Part shown: positions 1-10,400 of the stretch, piece by piece
How positions within the stretch are numbered: the stretch's first letter is position 1
Layout: the number at the start of each line of letters is the position of its first letter
Source: Selaginella moellendorffii
Taxonomy: Eukaryota; Streptophyta; Lycopodiopsida; Selaginellales; Selaginellaceae
DNA: 64,000 bases
Direction of reading: 5' to 3'
Assembly (NCBI RefSeq): GCF_000143415.4
Contig: NW_003314280.1
Span: 2,238,611 to 2,302,610, forward strand
Made by a program: the position numbers and the translations under genes
Notes under the pieces: generated by a model
Databases searched by the model: none
Told to the model about the DNA's origin: nothing
The model's input: the letters and a program-made list of their open reading frames with translations, nothing else

Positions 1-99
1 CGGACTCGGATTCGGACTCAGACTCGGGCTCGGGCTCGGTCTCGACCTCAGCCTCGGTCTCGGTCTCGGCCTCAGCCTCGGTCTCGGTCTCGGTCCCGA

Positions 100-137
<38 letters not shown>

Positions 138-938
138 CCAGTCTCGGTCTCGACTTCGGACTCCATCTCGGACTCCATCTCGGACTCCATCTCGGACTCC
201 ATCTCGGGTCCATCTCGGGTCCATCTCGGACTCCATCTCGGACTCCATCTCGGGTCCATCTCGGACTCCATCTCGGACTCCATTTCGGGTCCATCTCGGG
301 TCCATCTCGGGTCCATCTCGGACTCCATCTCGGACTCCATTTCGGGTCCATCTCGGGTCCACCTCGGGTCCATCTCGGACTCCATCTCGGACTCCATTTC
401 GGGTCCATCTCGGGTCCACCTCGGACTCCATCTCGGACTCCATCTCGGACTCCATCTCGGACTCCATCTCGGGTCCATCTCGGACTCCACTTCGGACTCC
501 AACTCGGGTCCATCTCGGACTCCACTTCGGACTCCACTTCGGACTCCAACTCGGGTCCATCTCGGACTCCACTTCGGATTCCAACTCGGGTCCATCTCGG
601 ACTCCACTTCGGACTCCAACTCTGGTCCATCTCGGACTCCACTTCGGACTCCAACTCGGGTCCATCTCGGACTCCACTTCGGACTCCAACTCGAGTCCAT
701 CTCAGACACTCCCACGTGTCATGTGTTGGTCCTTTTGGGTCCCTTTTTGGAGCCTCGCCTTTTGCTCGCTTCGTGCTCGTTCCTCGAGCCCTTCGTTGGG
801 AGTTCCACTCCCGCTCTTGACTTTTCAAGTCGGAGCTTTTGGTCCAAACGTGTTACGCTCGTTTGGCTCTCGCTTCGGCCACTACCATGTGGCGCCCTTC
901 CGGCTCCACTTTGGGGCCTAGGGATTTTGTGTCTCACA
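1..938 (-). repeat. Left LTR (3' LTR, truncated by window edge) of non-coding LTR retrotransposon
   Basis: The last ~230 bp (709-938) match 6689-6918 almost base for base, and both copies end in gtgtctcaca before diverging. The part before 709 is the same CTCGG-type tandem repeat as in the right LTR. The element reads on the minus strand because the primer-binding site lies at its right end (5023-5034), so this is its 3' LTR. Just inside the LTR the minus strand reads gggtggtggag, a plausible polypurine tract. The LTR starts outside the window. Confidence 0.75.
30..702. repeat. Hierarchical tandem repeat inside left LTR
   Basis: The repeat has three nested levels. The first is (tctcgg)n hexamers at about 30-155. 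The second is 11- and 12-bp words (gggtccatctc, ggactccatctc) at about 155-480. The third is a 35-bp unit from 481 on, made of two 12-mers and one 11-mer; units start at 481, 516 (with one extra 12-mer), 563, 598, 633 and 668. It contains almost no stop trinucleotides on either strand, so long but meaningless open frames run through it. Confidence 0.9.
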
Positions 939-3900
939 ACTCCACCACCCATAGACGAAGTTCGATGTCCTCATCGAACGGTGAACCATTTTATAAAGTA
1001 ACACTTGCATGTGTTACCATTTCCATCCTTGGCGCGTAGCCAATATTTGTCAATGGTGTGACATTGAAGGCTCACCATGCCTTCTCCATATTCGTCAATG
1101 GTTGGACATTGAAGGCTCACCATGCCTTTTGCATATCCTCTAAGGAGGGTAGTCTCTTCAACTTAGAGACTGATTGGACCACATATAGTAGTTCTCTTCT
1201 TTTATTGGTTTAGTTCTCGCTAAACCTCTTAGAGACCCTTCTCTAAGTCAATCCCACTACTCCTTCTTGAGTAGTCTCAATTTCTGTCGATATAACCTTT
1301 GCACTTTGGAACTTTGAATTTTGACTTCTTGGAGTCAATTTCCTAGGTGTCTTCGACACCTTGCCTTGCACCTTTTGTGCAACTCCACTTCCCATCCTAG
1401 GAAGTTCTCTACTCGAGGGCACCATCATCCTCTCTTCTATTTTGTGCCAAAGTTCCAGTTATCATACTTTGTGCTAGGGCTGTTCATGGCCCTATCATTT
1501 GGCTACCTTACCGCTCCCTCCCTTGGAGCTTCCACTTTCGCCAAATCGGAGCATTTCGGAATCCATCCTTGGAAGTCCACTTCCTTTCCCACAAGCTGTT
1601 AGCACCGAACACATTAGTGTTCCTTGGCTAACTTTGCCATTTGGATCCCTTCCATTAAATTCCATGGCCCAAACTTGGCCACTAGTCCTTTGCTCCTATC
1701 CTTGATTGTTGCACCCCGCAACATCGGATCGCTACCTCCATTTTTGAGGTATCCTTTCGGTTCCATAGCAAAGACTCTTCTTTGCCTAGTCCGGAGGATG
1801 TTTGCCCCTAGTATGTCTCTTTAGCATCTTCTGCTATGGGCTCTATCCATGGCCCAACTTCGTGACCCTCCCATGGGTCTTTTATAGAAACTACTTTCCT
1901 CGGACTCACTATGCCATCGCACGGACATAGTTTATTTCCCTTAGGTGCTCTTCCCACTTGGTCATCACGACCAAGCCACACCATCTTAAACAGTTCAATT
2001 TCAACATTTTGAACCAGGAACTTCATTCCTTAGCCAACCAAGGACCTTGTCCTTATCTGGCCATAAGATCACCTAGTGATCTCACCTTGGCACGTTAACA
2101 GAGTTGCCAAGAGGTACTTGGTCTTCTAGACCTCCAAGTTGTTGACTATAACCCCGGGGGCATCCCCCACACTGGCGGTGCACCCAAGCTAGCCCTTACG
2201 GCCAAGGGTTCATAGCAACTGAGATTAGGTGTCCCCATCTCACTCACCACGACCTTGGTGCCACTTGCACCAAAGCGTTCAAGTTAGATATGCCGAGCTT
2301 TCACTCTAAGCAATCTAACCGTGCATCACGACTCCGAGGCATCCCTCGCTTGGCGGTGTGCCCAAACCAGTCTCCCCACTGAGAGTCCATGACCACCGAA
2401 ATATGAGTGTCCTCATATTCCAAACCATCACCACGCCCTAGTGATTTGGGACTCGAACCCAAGCACTAGAGGGTCGGGACTCAAACCCAACCTCCGTATA
2501 TGCATCTACGGACGGCATCACACAAGATGCCTGGCGTGACTCCCCACGCCGGTGCACCAACCTATTTTTAAAGCGCGCTACAGATCACAGCTTAGGAACC
2601 TAGTTCCTCCACATTGCCAAGTCCTCTCACTTGACATGTCTGTGATCATGCATGGACTCCTCCATGCTCGGCCCTATGGCCCACCCTTTTTGAAGTTATC
2701 ACCTTCAACTAGGGTATTTTTTCCCCCGACGTGCCAATCTCGCTTGGCAAGTCCTCCGACCACTGTAACATGGTTCCTGCATAAGCGTGAAAGTCCTTGA
2801 CCATCGACTTTCGTTCAAAGCCCTCTCCTTGAACACTCGGGAACTACTTCCCTAACCTTGATAGCCTTGCCTCATGGCAAGCTTCAAGACCACACTTCTG
2901 CTGCGCCACTCTGATTTCGCGTGTTCCATGAACCATTTACACTTGGCCTTTCTAAGTACTAAGCTACCTAGAATCGTCTTTGGGAACCTTGAAGGAACTC
3001 TGTCCCTCAGCTTGCTAAGGCCTCCCTTTTTGCAAGCCTTCCAAATGCCACATAGTCTAACATGGACAATTCCATATTTTAGACTCTCCATGGCATCACG
3101 GTTGCTAGCGGCAACACCCTCGAGCCCCCACTTGATTCTCCACTCCCAGCTGGCATAACCAACCTTGGTTATGCCCTTTGATTCCTACGGTTCGGTTCTA
3201 TCCCCTTACTTCTTGCTTTTTGGCTTCACACCTTTCCTTTGGTCATTCTCCTCCAGACCAGGAGGATAGCTTTGCACTTTCTATCATGCTTTAGCAAGTA
3301 TTCTTAGGGATGAACCTACCCAATAGCCTAAGGAGTGGTTCCTCAATCCGGGTATGCCCACCTTATAATCCCACGCACTGGGATTACATTGTTACTTATG
3401 GGCCTTTACCTGCCCATCACTAGCCTTGCCAAAATTCCATTTTTGGCTTTGTCCAACTCGGGTAAACAGTCCTATCCTGTCTCCGCAACCTTGGACATTT
3501 GGATAGCACCTTCTATCCATCATTCGCTAGGGACTTAGTCCCTTGGGCTTTATCCATTGCCCTCGCGACATCAAACACCACCTTCTGGTGTTCTAGAGTG
3601 TTCGGGTGTCCCAATGATGGCTTTCTTGACAATGAGTATTTCCTTTTATGACATTGACTTACTATATCGCAACACAAGCAACTTATCCCCCGTAAGGGTA
3701 TATCCAACTTCCCTATGCTATTAAGAAGTCTTGGGTAGCTACCTTCTACCCGTTTAACCAGTTATTTTGCACCTCTTGCTTAGTTGCCTCATAGTTGTCA
3801 AGTCCTACAACTCATTGCTTGGTGCTTTCACACCTCCATCATTATTTGGGTCACCACACTCCAACTGCATGCTCTGCAGCTTAGGCTATGCTATTCCCAT

Positions 3901-5037
3901 TTCCATTGGGATTCCTTTGGCAAGGGGTTCTCATGAACCCACCAACATAGCCTCAAGGTATCACACCTTGGCACATTTGGTGTCTCCACACCATCGGCTC
4001 CACGAGCCTACCTCTATGACATTTCCCCTTCGTGTCTAAGTCTTTGCCAAGACCCACACCGCTCTTTCTCATGCCAACCATCCGTTAGCACTGCACCATA
4101 GAGGTCACACACAACTTTATGTCAAAGTTGTTTTCTTCTGGGAACACCTTTCCCATAACTTTAGCATGGCACATTTTGCCATCGATGAGATACCCTCTGT
4201 TCTCATCCTTGGATCCTATTATCTCCCCCCATCCTTTGTGGGGTACAACACACCTCAGTCCAAATGCTTCCATCAGTCCTTTTAGGACCATCCGTTGACT
4301 CTACTTGAGTCATCCAGCAGTTTTGGACTTGGTTAATCCACAGACCTGTAAGGTCCTACTTGTGAGGCATTAGCTCACTGGAATACATTTCTTGCATTCC
4401 TGTCCTACTCAAAAGGACTATTTTCACAAGTGTTACTCCGACACTTGATTTTGTTCTTTGGGGGCAACCTTTGCCCCTTAGGACTACTTGTCCATGTGAT
4501 GAGAACACCAACTCATCCACTTAATACACCCCCAACTCCTTGGGTTGTTCCAGCATTTATTAGAGGTAGCCCCGGCTACCTTTTCAAGGACTTGAGTCCT
4601 CTTCCGTATTTGACCTCCCACGGTCATTACTTCTGGTCTCACATTCATGAGCACCAACCTCAACTATATGAGGAAAATCTTGTGACTCCTTTATTGTTTT
4701 GGAGTCTTTATCTTTCCCGTGATCCCAACTGTAGTTGTTTACCACAACTACATTAGCCAGTTTGCTAAGTCAAACGCTCATCTGGATCACATCCTCAACT
4801 CTTTGAGGAAAACCATATACTGTTCCCAAGATCCCAAAGTCGTTCCCTTACTGGACCCTTTTCTATCCACCACATCGCGCCCAAGTTCATGCATGAACTC
4901 GAGTGGAGAGCCATGTCCTCTCGACGAGCTACTCCTCAAGGATAGGCCCATTCCTAGGACTTTCCGATGCCAATATCAATGGTGATATACTTGAGCACCA
5001 ATAAAAGTCGGACTAAGGAACAGCTCCGATACCAAAT
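939..5037 (-). mobile_element. Interior of large non-coding LTR retrotransposon (LARD-like)
   Basis: This 4.1 kb lies between two matching LTRs. No open frame exceeds about 110 codons and no Gag, protease, reverse transcriptase, RNase H or integrase motif was seen, so it would need proteins from another element. The minus strand carries a primer-binding site directly inside the right LTR. The plus strand is C/T-rich. The interior is filled with short perfect hairpins of 6-9 bp arms (see findings). It could be a heavily decayed autonomous element, but the near-identical LTR tails argue against great age. Confidence 0.65.
5023..5034 (-). promoter_or_regulatory. tRNA-iMet primer-binding site of first LTR element
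   Basis: The minus strand reads TGGTATCGGAGC, one base from TGGTATCAGAGC, the common plant retrotransposon site complementary to initiator Met tRNA. It lies 3 nt inside the LTR end at 5038. This fixes the element's orientation and the LTR boundary. Confidence 0.85.
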
Positions 5038-6145
5038 TGTAAGCGACTAAATTTTCCATTCTACTTTAATCACTTAACCACACCTCTGACCACTTGGAGG
5101 AGTCTCATTCACAACCTCCATAAGTCCAATCCAGGACTTGGGACTTGCTAGCCCTGAGAATGGCATCCATGCCACTCAACATTTGCAATTGGTCCAAGTG
5201 CTCCACGTGTCCGATCCCATGACCGACACTCAAAGGTACCACCGACATAGCAGCCCGTTACGCTAAGGCCATGCCCAATCACCTTTGCCACACTGGTAGT
5301 CCAATACCACTTGCATCACCGTCTTGGCTCTCCAAGACTAGGCAAACCATCCGTGAGTGGTCATCTCAGATCCACTCCTTAGCATCCTTAGGATGCCCCC
5401 CGACAAGGGGAATAGCCTTCCCCAATATCCCTCTGTCAGTCCCCACTAAGTCCCTTTCTGCCCCTGGCCGTGTTTGCCAACACTGCCACTGGATCGAGAC
5501 CCACAGGCCTGACCACTAAGTCCCACGGTCCTCTGGGACTTCCTCACCACACAATTGTGTCCTTGGTCACTACCCCAGAGGACTGCTCCTCTTCCTTTCC
5601 ACAGTCTGGGCCTTTGGGACAACATTTCGGAACACCGTGGCCTTACGCGAGCCACCTGGGTACTCTCCTCGCCTTCTGCCCTTGGGTGCTCTAGCCATGG
5701 GCTTAGAGCGGGTTCCGTTGAGCCACACCAGGTATCCAAGTAGGTAGTGCCATCCACACTTGGACTGGGAGCATCGGCCAGTCGATCTCCCGGGGGAACT
5801 AGAGCCGGCTCTTGAACACTTCACCAAGCTACCCCGCTTGTCGGTCTGTGTTCACTCTAGTCTTGGACTTCCTAGTGGGCAGCTCATCACCCAACACTGG
5901 GTCCGGCCTTCCTGGGCCAAACTGGCCTTTCCTGGCCAAACTGGCTCCACTGCAGTCCTCCCCCTACTATACTTTTGGAGCTCACCAAACCCCCCAGGGT
6001 CTGGGAGACGAACGCTTTGGGCTTTCACCCTCTCAGGCTCCGGACTCGGACTCGGACTCGGACTCGGACTCGGACTCGGATTCGGACTCAGACTCGGGCT
6101 CGGGCTCGGTCTCGGCCTCGGCCTCGGTCTCGGTCTCGGTCCCGA

Positions 6146-6177
<32 letters not shown>

Positions 6178-6918
6178 CCGGTCTCGGTCTCGACTTCGGA
6201 CTCCATCTCGGACTCCATCTTGGACTCCATCTTGGGTCCATCTCGGGTCCATCTCGGGTCCATCTCGGACTCCATCTCGGACTCCATCTCGGGTCCATCT
6301 CGGACTCCATCTCGGACTCCATTTCAGGTCCATCTCGGGTCCATCTCGGGTCCATCTCGGACTCCATCTCGGACTCCATTTCGGGTCCATCTCGGGTCCA
6401 CCTCGGGTCCATCTCGGACTCCATCTCGGACTCCATTTCGGGTCCATCTCGGGTCCACCTCGGACTCCATCTCGGACTCCATCTCGGACTCCATCTCGGG
6501 TCCATCTCGGACTCCACTTCGGACTCCAACTCGGGTCCATCTCGGACTCCACTTCGGACTCCAACTCGGGTCCATCTCGGACTCCACTTCGGACTCCAAC
6601 TCGGGTCCATCTCGGACTCCACTTCGGACTCCAACTCGGGTCCATCTCGGACTCCACTTCGGACTCCAACTTGAGTCCATCTCGGACACTCCCACGTGTC
6701 ATGTGTTGGTCCTTTTGGGTCCCTTTTTGGAGCCTCGCCTTTTGCTCGCTTCGTGCTCGTTCCTCGAGCCCTTCGTTGGGAGTTCCACTCCCGCTCTTGA
6801 CTTTTCAAGTCGGAGCTTTTTGTCCAAACGTGTTACGCTCGTTTGGCTCTCGCTTCGGCCACTACCATGTGGCGCCCTTCCGGCTCCACTTTGGGGCCTA
6901 GGGATTTTGTGTCTCACA
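5038..6918 (-). repeat. Right LTR (5' LTR), about 1.88 kb
   Basis: Begins tgtaagcgac at the primer-binding site and ends gtgtctcaca, so it has TGT...ACA termini. Its right part matches 1-938. It contains the tandem repeat at about 6037-6685 and inverted words such as agtccca/tgggact (5519-5540). Part of it (about 5965-6031) recurs at 7336-7402. The target-site duplication cannot be tested because the left end of the element lies outside the window. Confidence 0.8.
6037..6685. repeat. Hierarchical tandem repeat inside right LTR
   Basis: Same architecture as the left copy: hexamers (ctcgga, then ctcggt), then 11/12-bp words, then 35-bp units from about 6508. The number and order of intermediate words differ slightly from the left copy, as expected when tandem arrays change length faster than the surrounding LTR. 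Confidence 0.9.
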
Positions 6919-7315
6919 GTGTCCATGCCACGTGTCCATAGGAACCCGAGGTTCAGGGCCTTGAGCCACTGAACGAAGGAACGGTGCCAAACTCCCATGT
7001 GTGACGCCAAGGAGTGATGGAACCGGACCACGGAGCAACTCACGAGCATATAGCCCAAGGAGCGAAGGGACAGGAGCCCGGAGCGACTTGGAACAGTCCT
7101 AGAGCAACCAGCATCCCAATGCCAGAACCAGCATGCAAAACGGAGCTAAACGGAGTTTGGCGCTATTTCGGCATACCGGTGGCCTAACGTGAGGATATGG
7201 GTACTCCACCAGCTAGCATGGAATGGAACTTGGGCTTAGACCCAAGCCGGACACAGAACAAGGACAGACACGCAAGCGGAAGCTAGACTATGCCTCAGGT
7301 TGGTCAGCCATGCCC

Positions 7316-7402
7316 GACCTACCCACTATCCCTACTATACATTTGGAACCCCCCATAGCCCCCCCCCCCCTTGAGGAACACACGCTTTGGGCTTTCACCC
7401 CA
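7316..7402. repeat. Diverged fragment related to the LTR
   Basis: Shares ctactatac-tttgga and the block cgctttgggctttcaccc with 5965-6031 of the right LTR, separated by a C-run. It suggests a second, older insertion of a related element whose remains continue to the right. 6919-7315 holds no gene I can support. Confidence 0.55.
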
Positions 7403-10400
7403 AGCCTCCCTTAGTACCAGGAGTTAGTCTCTGGGACAAGCTCAAAATTTACTAAATATGGAATGTCCTTAAATTGTGAATTTGGACACGGGACGAACAC
7501 CATTGTGTTCAGGCCAATCTCTACATCTGTAGATATGCCAAATGAGCAAATCTGGACACTTTCCATAAATAGCATTTGGGACCGAAATAAGACCAACACA
7601 AAGGGCATGATAGCGAGGGTGTTTGGCAGACACGGTAAACTATCATCTAGCGATATTGAGGGACCAAGCTCAATATCGCGGGGGTTCCCAACACTAGCAA
7701 GTGCAAGCCAACATCATGAGTTTCTCATCACTGTGTCAAGTCTGCTTGACTAAAATGACAACTTAGGATTTCCTTCCTTAGTGCCCTTCCGGTCTAAGTG
7801 CACATGTGATGACCAGTTTCTTAACTAGCTTAGGCGGAGACTAATAACAGGTCCAGCAATACTGACCTCCTGCCATCGTGGCAGTAAGGTAAGAGTGTCC
7901 GTAAGGACTGGCCGACAAGTAACTTTCGATACCCGAAGTCACATTCGCGACACTCTCCCCCCCTAGGGAAGATTGACGTCCTCGTCGATGCATACTCGAG
8001 TCTAGAATACCGCCAAGGAAACAACTCCAAAAAAAAAGTTCACGATACTCACACTATGTGAGAAATGCACCAACTTAAATGAGTTAAAGGGGCAACCTCT
8101 TTGTCTAACGCGGATGCGCTACCAGCTCAGACACCTTCCAGCCGTCGCCAACATGGAAATGACCAACGGAGTCAGCCACCCTTGCTGCTCTGGGAGTCAC
8201 CCAACTTACAAAAGTGTGATATGCCCCTGCCCACAAGAACATAGAGAGAGAAGCCAGAGGCCCCAATCCTCCTAAGCAAAGAAACCAAACCCGTCGGTAA
8301 GGTTTAGATAGACTACTGTAAACAGGCAGTTAGAGTTGTTTACACGGTCACGCCCTTGTAACGGAATAAGGAACATCGACAAAGAGGCGGGTTATGTGAC
8401 CAGTCGACAGTAGCTACCCCATGACTAGAGATTTCAACATGCACACGAAGTGCCGAAGCCAGTCTGCCTATACTGGCCCAAACTTAGAGATCAATGGATG
8501 GACAATATCAAAGTCAGAGACAATGATATCTAAGAAGCTTAATTACTAGTGACTATATCTTAGAGTAGAACACAAAAGTATTCTAAGCAAGTTATCATCC
8601 GATAAACCAGTAGTATTGTAGATAGGAACCACCAAGATCAGCATAATTGGTAAATATAGGATTCACCATCCAACAAAATTCAATAGCCAATTGATCATCA
8701 AAGAAACTCAATGATGAAACTTAACTACCGACAATGGCAGATAGTATGCCAACCACTCACAAAACGCAACTCAAAGAACACAAAGTATCATTGACTAACA
8801 AGCACAATGCTCACGAATGTATCACTCGAAGGAAATAACATCCTAATCTATGAGAATTAACTCGAGCAATAATCAACAGAAGAGAATGAATGTGGTAAGA
8901 CCAACAAACACTCAATCCTGCCAACTATCACAAAAGCCAATCTGAATAGATCCCAGCCAACAATACTAAGGAACTCAAGTTGCCTAAGCAAATGTCAGCA
9001 ATATCCTACTGACGTCTCAAACCCAAGAAACCAATCCAGAGCAAACCACAAAGAACATGTGGTATTGCGAAAAGCCAAAAGCCATCAAAGAGAACAACCA
9101 ACTATTATGAAAGATCATCAATCATCCTATCAATAAAGAGATGCAAAATCACCGTTTAAGAAGGAATCCACCATTCCGAAGAATAGCAAATCATTCTAGA
9201 TCAACGATAATCAAGCAAAACCTTCGACAAAGATAATCAATTATCCTAGATGATAATCAATCATCACCAATGATTGCTAGATGCAAATACTAACTTCAAC
9301 ATCGAAGCTAAAGAGCCAAAACTGCGGACAAATGGAACAATGAGTATGAAAACTCAAAGAACCAAAAGCTCGAAGAAGCCTATAGCTAAGTCTTGCCTAA
9401 TAATGATCACAAGTCTCATAGAAGCTAACTTCAATGCTAAAGAAGAAATCATGGTGCAACCCACAATGTCTTCTTCAACACATCCATAAGCCAAACTTCA
9501 TAATACCAAAGCTAATGAAGAGCATTTCTGCATCAATCCAAAAGCTAAGCACAATGGAGCTATGCTCAACAAGTAATCACTAAATGATCCTCCATGAATT
9601 CATCTATAGCAAGACGTAACTCACTTCGGAACAAGCACAAGGGAATCATCAATGATCAATATAGTCCAATTCAAACCCAATAAGGATTCAAACTTCCCAA
9701 TGTCGATCACTAACTCTTCCGCTTGTAGAGTTAGCATAGTCCACGATTGAATCACTTTTCAAGGAAAAGCTAAAGCTCAACCCCTACTAAATAATCTTAT
9801 CTAGAACACAACTAACTTAACTTGCCACTTAGTTCATTTGAACGTCAACACAATTGCTAACTAGCAAATGCATGAATGCCAACAACACAAAGCTAAAGCC
9901 AAATCATCAACACTATTTTTATTAAAACTAATGAAACTCAATATCAATCCTACAGAGAGACATCTCATTTCACTTGAATCTCAATACCAACAATGTCAAC
10001 GATAGGGCATCACTTCAATGCCATCAACATCAGAACAAAACTAGAAGAAAGCAAGAGTGAATCACCACCCAAAGCTCTCAAGCAACCAAGCTAACCAAAG
10101 TCGAAGATACTTTACTTAATATCCAAGACCAATTTCTTCAGCAATACTCAGTTACAGATAACACTTCCTCAAGGAGTGAATCACCACATCCAAGACTAAA
10201 TGAAATCTAACACCACAAATTAAATGTAACCAAATGATATCGACAAAGGTAGTGTCGACATGTCAACATGGAAAAACCATGTAAGTCTAACAACACGATC
10301 CTCCGCAACATCATCCGGTAAAGCAAGCTCATCACTGCTAAATCATTATCGAGTGAAGAAAGTATCAATAGTCTTTTGACAAAGTCTACCAGTAATCACT

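Noticed and set aside
72-689. Long open frames of 200-390 codons on both strands through the CTCGG repeats (also 5760-6972)
   Set aside because: The repeat words lack stop trinucleotides in every frame, so open frames are automatic. The products are Arg/Asp or Ser/Asp repeats and differ between frames.
2446-2462. T-arm/B-box-like hairpin (minus TTGGGTTCGAGTCCCAA)
   Set aside because: Isolated; no A-box or cloverleaf around it. One of many short hairpins in this region.
8087-8132. tRNA-like A-box stretch on the minus strand (TGAGCTGGTAGCGCATCC)
   Set aside because: No matching T-arm, anticodon stem or acceptor stem follows at the right distance. It probably belongs to the hairpin-rich element.
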